NCBI RefSeq assembly: GCF_019800005.1
Contig: NZ_JABGCL010000027.1
Coordinates: forward strand, 1-63,650
Source of the DNA: Geminicoccus harenae
GTDB lineage: Bacteria; Pseudomonadota; Alphaproteobacteria; Geminicoccales; Geminicoccaceae
Length of the DNA stretch: 63,650 nucleotides
Reading direction: 5' to 3'
Part shown: piece by piece, positions 8,054 through 15,936 of the stretch
How positions within the stretch are numbered: the first letter of the stretch is position 1
How the letters are laid out: every line of letters starts with the position of its first letter
Notes under the pieces: generated by a model
Databases searched by the model: none
Told to the model about the DNA's origin: nothing
Seen by the model: only the letters and a program-made list of their open reading frames with translations
Made by a program: the position numbers and the translations under genes

Positions 8054-9385
8054 ATGCAGCTTCAGGCGGCCCGTTCCGGCGCGCTGACAGGCACCGTGCG
8101 CGTGCCCGGCGACAAGTCGATCTCGCACCGCTCCCTGATGTTCGCGGCGCTGGCGGTGGGCCAGAGCCGGATCGAGGGCCTGCTGGAGGGCGAGGACGTG
8201 CTCGCCACCGCCCATGCCCTGCAACGGCTGGGGGTCGAGGTCACCCGCACCGGTGAGGGTGCCTGGACCGTTCATGGCGTGGGCGTGGGCGGCCTGGCCG
8301 AGCCCGCCTGCGTGCTGGACATGGGCAATGCCGGCACCGGGGCCAGGCTGATGATGGGCCTGCTGGCCGGCCACCCGTTCACCAGCATCATGACCGGCGA
8401 CGGCTCGCTCCGCTCGCGGCCGATGGCGCGGGTGATGAACCCGCTGACGCAGATGGGCGCCAGCTTCGTCGGCCGCTCGGGCAACCGGCTGCCGGCGGCC
8501 ATCACCGGCAGGCGCGACCTGCTGCCGCTCTCCTATGCGAGCCCGGTGGCCAGCGCCCAGGTGAAGTCGGCGATCCTGCTGGCAGGCCTTCACGCCCAGG
8601 GCATCACCAGCGTGACCGAGCCCCTGGCCTCGCGCGACCATACCGAGCGGATGCTGGCGCACATGGGTGCTGTGGTCGAAAGCGAGCCCGAGGGTGCTGG
8701 CGGCCTCACCGTGCGGATCACCGGGCGGCCCGAGCTGCGGCCGGCCTCGTTCCAGGTGCCGGCCGACCCCTCCTCGGCCGCCTTCCCGGTGGCCGCCGCC
8801 GCCGCCATCCCGGGCAGCCGGGTGCTGGTGGAGGCGGTGTGCGTGAACCCGCTGCGCATCGGCCTGTTCACCACGCTGGAGGAGATGGGTGCGAAGATCA
8901 CCCGGCAGAACCAGCGCGAGGTCGGCGGCGAGGTGGTGGCCGACCTGCTGGTCGAGGGTGGCCCGCTCCAGGGCGTGGACGTGCCGGCCGGCCGAGCACC
9001 ATCCATGATCGACGAATACCCGGTGCTCTCGGTGGTGGCGGCCCTCGCCCGCGGCACCACCCGGATGCGCGGCCTGGCCGAGCTGCGGGTCAAGGAAAGC
9101 GACCGGCTGGCCACCATGGCGGAAGGCCTCGCCGCCTGCGGGGCGAAGGTCGAGATCGAGGGCGACGACCTGATCGTGCACGGCACGGGCGGGGCCGATC
9201 TCGCCGGCGGCGTGACGATCAATGCGAAGCTCGACCACCGCATCGCCATGAGCTTCCTGGTGCTGGGCGGGCTGGCCCGGGAGCCGGTGCAAGTCGAGGG
9301 TGCCGAGGCGATCTTCACGAGCTTCCCGGGCTTCGTGCAGCTCATGAACGGCCTGGGCGCCAAGATCACGGAGGAACTGGCGTGA
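8054..9385 (+). CDS. aroA: 3-phosphoshikimate 1-carboxyvinyltransferase (EPSP synthase, class II-like)
   Basis: Transfers enolpyruvate from PEP to shikimate 3-phosphate, the sixth step of the shikimate pathway. The 443 residues include the VPGDKSISHR substrate loop near the N-terminus, GNAGTGARLM, RPMARVMNPL, SAQVKSA, DEYP and LRVKESDR, all conserved in the family. Overall the sequence resembles the class II enzymes typified by Agrobacterium CP4. At the glyphosate-determining position it has Gly (GNAGTG) where CP4 has Ala. ATG 8054 starts at the conserved N-terminus; the open frame extends to GTG 8021. The gene overlaps cmk by 4 nt (GTGA), indicating translational coupling. Confidence 0.96.
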   Translation: MQLQAARSGALTGTVRVPGDKSISHRSLMFAALAVGQSRIEGLLEGEDVLATAHALQRLGVEVTRTGEGAWTVHGVGVGGLAEPACVLDMGNAGTGARLMMGLLAGHPFTSIMTGDGSLRSRPMARVMNPLTQMGASFVGRSGNRLPAAITGRRDLLPLSYASPVASAQVKSAILLAGLHAQGITSVTEPLASRDHTERMLAHMGAVVESEPEGAGGLTVRITGRPELRPASFQVPADPSSAAFPVAAAAAIPGSRVLVEAVCVNPLRIGLFTTLEEMGAKITRQNQREVGGEVVADLLVEGGPLQGVDVPAGRAPSMIDEYPVLSVVAALARGTTRMRGLAELRVKESDRLATMAEGLAACGAKVEIEGDDLIVHGTGGADLAGGVTINAKLDHRIAMSFLVLGGLAREPVQVEGAEAIFTSFPGFVQLMNGLGAKITEELA

Positions 9386-10023
9386 GCACGCTCGTGATCG
9401 CGGTGGACGGCCCGGCGGCATCGGGCAAGAGCACGCTCGCCCGGCGCCTGGCTCGGCAGTTCGGCCTGGAGTTCCTGGACACCGGCCTGCTCTACCGTGC
9501 CCTGGCCCGCCGGCTCATCGATGCCGGCCAGGACCTGGACGATGCGGCGGCGGCAGCCGCGATGGCGCGGCGGATCACCGTGGCCGATACCTGCCGCGAC
9601 GACCTGCGTGCCGAGGAGGTCGGCAATGGCGCTTCCAGGGTGGCGGCCTTCCCGGCGGTGCGCGCGGCGCTGCTGGAAGCCCAGCGCCGCTTCGCCGCCA
9701 CCCCGCCGGGCGCCGTGCTGGCCGGCCGGGACATCGGCACAGTGGTCTGCCCCGATGCCACGGTGAAGCTCTGGGTGACCGCAAGCGTCGAGGAACGTGC
9801 GTTTCGCCGCCATGCGGAGTTGCAAAGGCGTGGCGAGAACGCTAGCTTTCCAGCTGTGCTGGAAGAAATGCGTGAGCGTGATCGTCGCGACGGGGGTCGG
9901 GCGGTCGCGCCCATGGTCGTTGCGCCGGACGCTCGGGTTCTCGACAATACCGACATGGATCCCGAAGCCGCCTTTCGGGCGGCGGTCGCCATGGTCGAGG
10001 AAGCCCGCGCTCTCAGCGCCTGA
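9382..10023 (+). CDS. cmk: (d)CMP kinase
   Basis: Cytidylate kinase phosphorylates CMP/dCMP with ATP for nucleotide synthesis. The 213-residue product opens with VDGPAASGKST, a perfect P-loop (about residues 8-18), followed by LDTGLLYRALA. It has the GRDIGTVV motif and the lid region RRHAELQRRGE, and ends with the VLDNTDMDPE pattern. GTG 9382 is used because it overlaps the aroA stop codon as GTGA and gives the family N-terminus. aroA-cmk-rpsA is a common proteobacterial order. Length is typical. Confidence 0.96.
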   Translation: MSTLVIAVDGPAASGKSTLARRLARQFGLEFLDTGLLYRALARRLIDAGQDLDDAAAAAAMARRITVADTCRDDLRAEEVGNGASRVAAFPAVRAALLEAQRRFAATPPGAVLAGRDIGTVVCPDATVKLWVTASVEERAFRRHAELQRRGENASFPAVLEEMRERDRRDGGRAVAPMVVAPDARVLDNTDMDPEAAFRAAVAMVEEARALSA

Positions 10024-10098
10024 CGGTTTCGCAGCATCTCGTCATCGCCACCTCGAGCCCGGTGCCGCCCGCGGCAGCCGGTTTATCCCGGAGTTTGC

Positions 10099-11823
10099 AT
10101 GCAAGAACTCGCCACCGCCTCCTCCGCCGCCCGCGAAGACTTCGCTGCGATGCTCGACGAGAGCTTCGGCCGCAGCGATCGTCTGGAAGGTTCGGTCGTC
10201 AAGGGCCGGATCATCGCGATCGACGGCGACGAGGCCATCGTCGACGTGGGACTGAAGGCCGAAGGCCGCGTCTCGCTCAAGGAGTTCTCCACCCAGGGCC
10301 AGCCCCCTGAGGTGAACGTCGGCGATCAGGTCGACATCTATGTCGAGCGGTTCGAGAACAAGAACGGCGAGGCCGTCCTCAGCCGTGACAAGGCGCGCCG
10401 CGAGGAGAGCTGGAACCGGCTGGAAGCGGCGTTCACCGCCGAGCAGAAGGTCGAGGGCCACATCTTCGGCCGGGTCAAGGGCGGCTTCGCCGTCGACCTG
10501 GGCGGCGCCGTGGCCTTCCTGCCGGGCTCGCAGGTCGACATCCGCCCGGTGCGCGAGGTCGGCCACCTGGTCGGCAAGCCCGAGCCGTTCCTGATCCTCA
10601 AGATGGATCGCCGCCGCGGCAACATCGTCGTGTCGCGCCGTGCCGTGCTCGAGGAGAGCCGGGCCGAGCAGCGCAACGAGCTGCTGGCCAACCTGCGCGA
10701 AGGCCAGATCATCGACGGCGTGGTCAAGAACATCACCGACTACGGTGCGTTCGTCGATCTCGGCGGCCTGGACGGCCTGCTGCACGTCACCGACATCAGC
10801 TGGAAGCGCGTGGCGCACCCGACCGACGTCCTCCAGGTCGGCCAGAACGTCCGCGTCCAGGTGATCCGCTTCAACCGCGAGACCCAGCGCATCAGCCTCG
10901 GCATGAAGCAGCTCGAGGCGGATCCGTGGGAAGGCGTCGAGGCCAAGTACCCGGTGGGTGCGAAGTATACCGGCCGCGTCACCAACATCACCGACTACGG
11001 CGCCTTCGTGGAGCTGGAGCCGGGCGTCGAGGGTCTGGTCCACGTCTCCGAGATGAGCTGGACCAAGAAGAACATCCACCCCGGCAAGATCGTCTCCACC
11101 TCCCAGGAGGTCGAGGTGATGGTGCTGGAGGTCGATGCCGACAAGCGCCGCATCTCGCTGGGCCTCAAGCAGGTCATGCAGAACCCGTGGGAGAGCTTCG
11201 CCGAGAAGTATCCGGCGGGCACGATCGTCGAGGGCGAGGTCAAGAACATCACCGAGTTCGGCGTGTTCCTGGGCCTCGACGAAGACATCGACGGCATGGT
11301 CCACCTGACCGACCTGTCCTGGGAGATGGACGGCGAGCAGGCCGCCCAGAACTACAAGAAGGGCGACATGGTGAAGGCCGTCGTCCTCGAGGTGGACATC
11401 GAGAAGGAGCGCATCTCCCTCGGCGTCAAGCAGCTGGCCGGCGACCCCTTCAAGGAAGCCATTGCCGGCGTGAAGAAGGGCGACCGCGTCACCTGCACGG
11501 TCAAGGAAGTCACGGTCGGCGGGCTCGAGGTCGAGACCTCGGGCGGTGCGCCCGGCTTCATCCGCAAGATGGAGCTGTCCCGCGACCGGCAGGACCAGCG
11601 CCCGGACCGCTTCGCGGTCGGCGAGAAGGTCGATGCCCGCGTCCAGGCGGTCGACCTGCAGTCGCGCAAGCTGCAGCTCTCGATCAAGGCCCTGGAAATG
11701 GCCGAGGAGAAGCAGGCCATGGCCGAGTACGGCTCGTCCGACAGCGGCGCCTCGCTGGGCGACATCCTGGGTGCCGCCCTGCGGCGCAAGCAGCAGGAGG
11801 AGCAGAGCACCGACAGCGAGTGA
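10099..11823 (+). CDS. rpsA: 30S ribosomal protein S1
   Basis: The 574-residue product contains six S1 (OB-fold) RNA-binding domains. Domains 3 to 5 are the clearest, each with variants of ITDYGAFVDLGG followed by LHVTDISW and ending in RISLGLKQ. S1 binds mRNA leader sequences and helps start translation on the 30S subunit. The length and domain number fit proteobacterial S1. A GGAG site precedes the ATG. It is third in the aroA-cmk-rpsA run and ends at a strong intrinsic terminator. Its dense, uniform codon use agrees with high expression. Confidence 0.98.
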   Translation: MQELATASSAAREDFAAMLDESFGRSDRLEGSVVKGRIIAIDGDEAIVDVGLKAEGRVSLKEFSTQGQPPEVNVGDQVDIYVERFENKNGEAVLSRDKARREESWNRLEAAFTAEQKVEGHIFGRVKGGFAVDLGGAVAFLPGSQVDIRPVREVGHLVGKPEPFLILKMDRRRGNIVVSRRAVLEESRAEQRNELLANLREGQIIDGVVKNITDYGAFVDLGGLDGLLHVTDISWKRVAHPTDVLQVGQNVRVQVIRFNRETQRISLGMKQLEADPWEGVEAKYPVGAKYTGRVTNITDYGAFVELEPGVEGLVHVSEMSWTKKNIHPGKIVSTSQEVEVMVLEVDADKRRISLGLKQVMQNPWESFAEKYPAGTIVEGEVKNITEFGVFLGLDEDIDGMVHLTDLSWEMDGEQAAQNYKKGDMVKAVVLEVDIEKERISLGVKQLAGDPFKEAIAGVKKGDRVTCTVKEVTVGGLEVETSGGAPGFIRKMELSRDRQDQRPDRFAVGEKVDARVQAVDLQSRKLQLSIKALEMAEEKQAMAEYGSSDSGASLGDILGAALRRKQQEEQSTDSE

Positions 11824-11855
11824 TCGCTGAAGGCGTCTCATGCCCGGTTGAATGG

Positions 11856-11882
11856 AAGGGGTGGCTTCGGCCACCCCTTTTC
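11856..11882 (+). terminator. intrinsic terminator of the aroA-cmk-rpsA operon
   Basis: AAGGGGTGGC (11856-11865), a TTCG tetraloop and GCCACCCCTT (11870-11879) form a perfect 10-bp stem followed by T residues, 32 nt after the rpsA stop codon. Confidence 0.93.
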
Positions 11883-11891
11883 CGTTGGGGC

Positions 11892-13121
11892 TCAGCCCGG
11901 TCCCTGGTCAGCATCGAGCAGGCCGCGCACCACGTCGAGCAGGACCTCGGCCCCCGCCACCAGCGCCTCGGGCGCGGTGTATTCCGCCGGGTTGTGGCTG
12001 ATCCCGTCCCGGCTCGGCACGAAGATCATGGCGCTGGGGCAGATCCGGGCCAGCATCTGCGCATCATGGCCGGCACCCGAGGTCATCCGGCGCACCGGCA
12101 GCCCGCGCTTCGCCGCAGCCTGCTCAATCCGCGCCACCAGGGCCGGATCGAAACGCACCGGCTGGAACCGCGCCAGCCGCTCGGTGGTGATCGCCACCCC
12201 TTCCTCGGCCGCGACCTCGGCCACCAGGCCTGCCAGCGCCGCCTCGGCCGCCGCCAGCCTCCCTTCGTCCGGGTCGCGCAGGTCGACGGTCAGCACCGCG
12301 GCACCCGAGATCACGTTGATCGCGTCCGGCTCCAGCCGTAGCGAGCCCACCGTCGCGGCCGTGCCGCCTGTGGCCAGCGCCCGCAGGCCGGTGACGATCC
12401 TGGCGGCGGCATGGCCGGCATCCCGGCGCAGCGCCATGGGCGTGGTGCCGGCGTGATTGGCCCGGCCCTCGATCCGCAGTCGCTGCCAGGAAATGCCCTG
12501 CAGGTCCTCCACCGCGCCGATGGCGGCACCGTCCCGCTCCAGGACCGGCCCCTGCTCGACATGCAGCTCCAGATAGGCGGCGGGCCGGATCGTGCCGGGC
12601 GCCATGCTGCTGGCATAGCCGATCCGCCGCAGTTCCTCGCCCAGCACCGTGCCGTCCGTGCCGATGCTGGCCAGCGCCTCGGCCAGGCCCAGCCCGCCGG
12701 CATGGACCAGCGAGCCCATCATGTCCGGCGCGAAGCGCACGCCCTCCTCGTTGGTGAAGGCCGCCACCACCAGGGGCCGGGCCCGGCACGAACCCCTCGG
12801 CACGCAGCGCCTCGACCACGGCGAGCCCGGCCAGCCCCCCGTAGCAGCCATCATAGATCCCGGCATCGATCACCGTGTCGATATGCGAGCCGACCATGAC
12901 GGGCGGGCCGTCGCCCGCCTGCCAGATGCCGAACAGGTTGCCGATCGCGTCCACCGCGACTTCCAGCCCGCTGCCCGCAGCCATCGGGCCAGCAGGTCGC
13001 GCCCAGCCCGGTCGGCATCGCTGGCCGCCAGCCGCACCAGCCGCCCGCGCCCGTCCCGGCCGACCTCGCCCAGCTCCTCGAGGCGGGCCAGCAGCTTTTC
13101 CCCGTCGATCCCGGCGCTCAC
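11892..13121 (-). pseudogene. M20-family amidohydrolase (N-carbamoyl-amino acid / allantoate type) with two frameshifts
   Basis: Family members hydrolyse N-carbamoyl amino acids or allantoate using two metal ions. Reading from GTG 13121, the first 47 or so residues are in one frame and the next 65 (GSHIDTV, YDGCYGG) in a second. The rest (TNEEGVRF, LHVEQGPVLE, NHAGTTPM, GAGHDAQM, DGISHNP) is back in the first frame. A base seems missing near 12966-12976 and an extra base present near 12780-12783, both in runs of G and C. The shifts cancel, all metal-binding motifs survive and no other damage is seen, so sequencing error is as likely as recent inactivation. The start overlaps the preceding lyase gene by 4 nt (GTGA). 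Confidence 0.8.
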
Positions 13122-14284
13122 GCCACCAGTTCCCGGTAGCGGACCGGATCGGTGGCGCCCTCGGTGACGAACAGGAGGACGCGCGATTGCCCGTCCAGGC
13201 CCAGCGCCGCCCGCGTCCCCGGATCGTCCGCCACCCGCAGGAGGCCAGCCAGCCCCGCGGCACCGCTCTCGCCGGCCGTCACCGCCTGGTCCTCGCCGCC
13301 GGGCCGCGCCAGGCAGCGCATCGCCGCCACCGCATCCAGCTCATCGACCGTCATGAAGGCGTCGGCCGAACGCGCCAGCACCCGCCAGGCGACCCGCGAC
13401 GCTTCCTGGCATTCCAGCATCGCCATCACGGTAGGCTCGCCATGGGGCAGGCGCACGACCTCGCCGGCCTCGGCCGCCGCCAGCACGCAGGCGGCCCGGG
13501 CCGGCTCCACCACAACGATCCGCGGCCGCTCCGCCTCGCCCAGCACCAGACGGCAATGCGCAGCCATCGCGGCGGCGACGCCGCCCACGCCGGCCTGGAT
13601 GAAGACATGGGTGGGCGGCCGGGCCACCTGGCCCAGCGCCTCGCTCACCATGCGGGTATAGCCCTGCATCACCAGGGTCACGATCCGCTCATAGCCCGGC
13701 CAGGACGTGTCGGAGACCACCGTCCAGCCATGTCCCGCGCAGACCCGCGCCGCCTCGGCCACCGAATCGTCATAGCTGCCGGCGACGCGGACGACCTCCG
13801 CCCCATAGGAGGCGATCGCATCGACCCGGCCGGCGCTCACCCCGCCATGGACGAAGATGACGGCCTTCGCCCCCACGAGCTGGGCACCCCAGGCGACCGA
13901 GCGGCCGTGATTGCCGTCGGTGGCGCAGCCGAAGGTCAGGCCCTGCGCGACCGCCCGCACCTCCGGCTGGCCCAGATCGGCAAAGCCCACCGGCCGGCCT
14001 AGTTGCCGGGCCGCCTCTTCGCGTACCAGGGTCGCCACCGCATAGGCGCCGCCCAGCGCCTTGAAGCTGCCCAGCCCCAGCCGCTCGCCCTCGTCCTTCA
14101 CCAGCACCGCGCTTAAGCCGAGGCGCTGCGCCAGGGCCGGCAGGCTGACCAGCCGCGTGGCGTGGGTTGCCCCGACATAGCGCAGGAAGTCCCCCACCTC
14201 CCCCAGCCCGTCCGTGCCCAGCATCGCCTGGTCGGCCGGCTCCAGCGCCAGGCCGAACTCCGGAAGATCGTTCAACCGCATCAT
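13118..14284 (-). CDS. dpaL: diaminopropionate ammonia-lyase (PLP-dependent)
   Basis: Converts 2,3-diaminopropionate to pyruvate and two ammonia in characterised homologues. The 388-residue product has GSFKALGGAYA with the expected PLP lysine at about residue 75. The segments ATDGNHGRSVAWGA, QAGVGGVAAA and TEGATDP near the end are typical of fold-type II enzymes of the DpaL group. AGGAG lies 6 nt before ATG 14284. The stop overlaps the amidohydrolase start, so the two are co-translated. A DpaL homologue (YgeX) also sits beside an M20-type hydrolase (YgeY) in E. coli. A serine/threonine dehydratase-like activity on another amino acid is the main alternative. It is divergent from an Lrp-type regulator. 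Confidence 0.87.
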   Translation of the reverse strand: MMRLNDLPEFGLALEPADQAMLGTDGLGEVGDFLRYVGATHATRLVSLPALAQRLGLSAVLVKDEGERLGLGSFKALGGAYAVATLVREEAARQLGRPVGFADLGQPEVRAVAQGLTFGCATDGNHGRSVAWGAQLVGAKAVIFVHGGVSAGRVDAIASYGAEVVRVAGSYDDSVAEAARVCAGHGWTVVSDTSWPGYERIVTLVMQGYTRMVSEALGQVARPPTHVFIQAGVGGVAAAMAAHCRLVLGEAERPRIVVVEPARAACVLAAAEAGEVVRLPHGEPTVMAMLECQEASRVAWRVLARSADAFMTVDELDAVAAMRCLARPGGEDQAVTAGESGAAGLAGLLRVADDPGTRAALGLDGQSRVLLFVTEGATDPVRYRELVA

Positions 14285-14295
14285 CTGGCTCTCCT

Positions 14296-14330
14296 TTCTC
14301 GGGTCATGGATATTGCGTTCTGCCCGAGAA
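14296..14330. promoter_or_regulatory. inverted repeat in the dpaL leader
   Basis: TTCTCGGG (14296-14303) and CCCGAGAA (14323-14330) are perfect complements separated by 19 nt. On the dpaL transcript this would form a stem just upstream of the AGGAG ribosome-binding site, so it could be an operator or a translation-control hairpin. Confidence 0.4.
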
Positions 14331-14355
14331 GTGCGCCCTGATCCGGCGGTCTCGA

Positions 14356-14370
14356 TGCAACATTGTTGCA
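14356..14370. promoter_or_regulatory. candidate Lrp/AsnC operator
   Basis: TGCAAC-ATT-GTTGCA is a perfect 15-bp dyad lying 15 nt before the regulator start and between it and dpaL. Its size and place suit binding by the adjacent Lrp-type protein; this is inference. Confidence 0.45.
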
Positions 14371-14384
14371 GGCTCACCCGTACC

Positions 14385-14855
14385 ATGGCCAATTCCACCC
14401 TCGACCGGTTCGACCGCGCGATCCTGGCAATCCTCCAGGAGGACAACACCACGCCGCAGCGCCGGATCGGCGAGCTGGTGCATCTGTCCGCCGCCGCGGT
14501 GCAGCGGCGGATCCGGCGGCTGGAGCAGACCGGCGTGATCCAGGCGAACGTCGCCCAGCTCGATCCGGCCAGGCTCGGCCGTGCCATCACCCTGATCGTG
14601 GAGATCTCGGTCGAGAGCGAGCGGCTGGACCTGCTGGACGCGACCCGCGCACGGCTGGCCGCGGCCCCGGAAATCCAGCAGTGCTACTACGTCACCGGCG
14701 AGAGCGACTTCGTGCTGATCGTGACGGTCGCGACCATGGCCGAGTACCAGGCGCTGACCCGCCGGCTGTTCTTCGCTGACGGCAACGTGAAGAGCTTTCG
14801 CACCCAGGTGGTGATGGACCGGATCAAGACCGGTACCCGGATCCCGGTCGACTGA
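14385..14855 (+). CDS. Lrp/AsnC family transcriptional regulator
   Basis: A 156-residue regulator. Residues 1-60 form the winged helix-turn-helix (LDRFDRAILAILQ, RRIGELVHLSAAAVQRRIRRLEQ). The C-terminal RAM domain (from AITLIVEISVE to the end) binds amino-acid effectors and builds octamers, and includes the family pattern CYYVTGESDFVLIV. ATG 14385 gives the usual length; the frame is open upstream to 14214 across the dpaL start and is not coding there. The divergent placement suggests it controls dpaL and the amidohydrolase gene in response to an amino acid, probably their substrate or product. Confidence 0.93.
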   Translation: MANSTLDRFDRAILAILQEDNTTPQRRIGELVHLSAAAVQRRIRRLEQTGVIQANVAQLDPARLGRAITLIVEISVESERLDLLDATRARLAAAPEIQQCYYVTGESDFVLIVTVATMAEYQALTRRLFFADGNVKSFRTQVVMDRIKTGTRIPVD

Positions 14856-14860
14856 CCGGG
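14843..14860 (+). terminator. hairpin at the end of the Lrp-type gene
   Basis: CCCGGTC (14843-14849), a GACT loop and GACCGGG (14854-14860) form a perfect 7-bp stem that includes the stop codon. There is no T-run, so termination is only possible, not shown. Confidence 0.3.
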
Positions 14861-14888
14861 GCTGCTGGCCACCCACTTGCCGGGCCGG

Positions 14889-15689
14889 CTAGGCGTCCGC
14901 ATCGGCCCGGTTGCTCAGGTGCAGGATGACGGTCCGCTCGTCGGCCAGCGAACCTGGGCCGGTCCTGGCCAAGTGCGACAGGCTCACCGAGTCGCGCATG
15001 TCGCCGCCGATGGTGAGCACATGGTCCGACCGCACGCTGACCACCACCTGGGCAAGGGCCGGCGGCTCGCCCGCGGGGACAGCCCCGACCGCGCCATCCG
15101 GCAGGAGGCAACAGCGGGTCAGGACCACGTCGCCGATCCTTGGGGCCTGCTCCCCCGCCCGATAGCCCCAGAACGGCACGCCTGCCTCGCCCCGCCGACG
15201 CTGCTCGACGGCATCGCGGCCATGGTCCTGGTGGCGGCCGCTGAACGCGAAGCGGCGGTAGGCCGGGACGGTCGCTGCGGCATTGCGGACCATGAAGGAC
15301 AGGACTGCTGCCGACCAGTCCCTGCCTTCCGCCCCACCCTCGCCCAGGCTTTGCCACATCCTTGCGGCATGGCCGGCGAACGGGGCGCGGTCCGCCCTGC
15401 CGAGGCCCTGAGCAAAGCGCAGCCATTCCCGAACCGCCTGGGCGACCAGCGCCTCGCGACCGGCCGTCGCCGGCAGGCGCAGGGTCGGGCCGTCCACCTG
15501 CTCGGCAGGCACCACGCCGGCGACGTCGCGGCCGCCGGCCCGCGTCACCACGCGCGCCCAGCCCGCGGTGTCCGCCGGCCCCAGCAGTTCGACCGGCTGC
15601 CCGAGATGGATGATGCTCAGCCGCGACCATGGCGCCACCACCGGCTGCGCACACATGTTCAGCGTCTCGACATCCACATAGCGGAGCAT
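14889..15689 (-). CDS. DUF2272 domain protein
   Basis: A 266-residue protein. Residues about 20-70 look like an SH3-type beta-barrel (PVELLGPADTAGWARVV, then DVAGVVPAEQV). The rest matches DUF2272: WSAAVLSFMVRNA, a CxxC-free core with RRFAFSGRHQDH, and VPFWGYRAGE with GDVVL. The conserved D, H and W residues suggest a CHAP/NlpC-like peptidase fold, but function is not established. No clear signal peptide is present. It converges on the Lrp-type gene and stands alone. The ATG at 15689 is the only good start. Confidence 0.75.
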   Translation of the reverse strand: MLRYVDVETLNMCAQPVVAPWSRLSIIHLGQPVELLGPADTAGWARVVTRAGGRDVAGVVPAEQVDGPTLRLPATAGREALVAQAVREWLRFAQGLGRADRAPFAGHAARMWQSLGEGGAEGRDWSAAVLSFMVRNAAATVPAYRRFAFSGRHQDHGRDAVEQRRRGEAGVPFWGYRAGEQAPRIGDVVLTRCCLLPDGAVGAVPAGEPPALAQVVVSVRSDHVLTIGGDMRDSVSLSHLARTGPGSLADERTVILHLSNRADADA

Positions 15690-15936
15690 AGGTCGCCTTC
15701 TTGCCTGGCCGATCGAGCGAAACGGGGGTGGGCCAGTCTAGGGGGCGGCTGTCCGGGCGCTGTGACGGGAGTCACGAGACCGCCGGGCAAAGACGTACAC
15801 AAGTCCGCATCCGGCACGATTGGCTAAGACGGCTGTTCCGGGCGCCATTCCGCAACGCACGGCTTGTTCCGCTCCGGGCAGGAGATTACGGTCCGCCGCG
15901 CGACAGCGAAGAACCAAGTCCCGCCGGGAGTGACGT

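Noticed and set aside
10042..11874. A 610-codon frame antisense to rpsA
   Set aside because: Same effect: it covers rpsA and its translation is Leu/Asp/Val/Ala repeats mirrored from the S1 domains.
15690..15936. Possible SAM-type riboswitch before the Cys/Met PLP enzyme
   Set aside because: There is a small GTGAC-GGGA-GTCAC hairpin, but no recognisable conserved core of a known riboswitch class.
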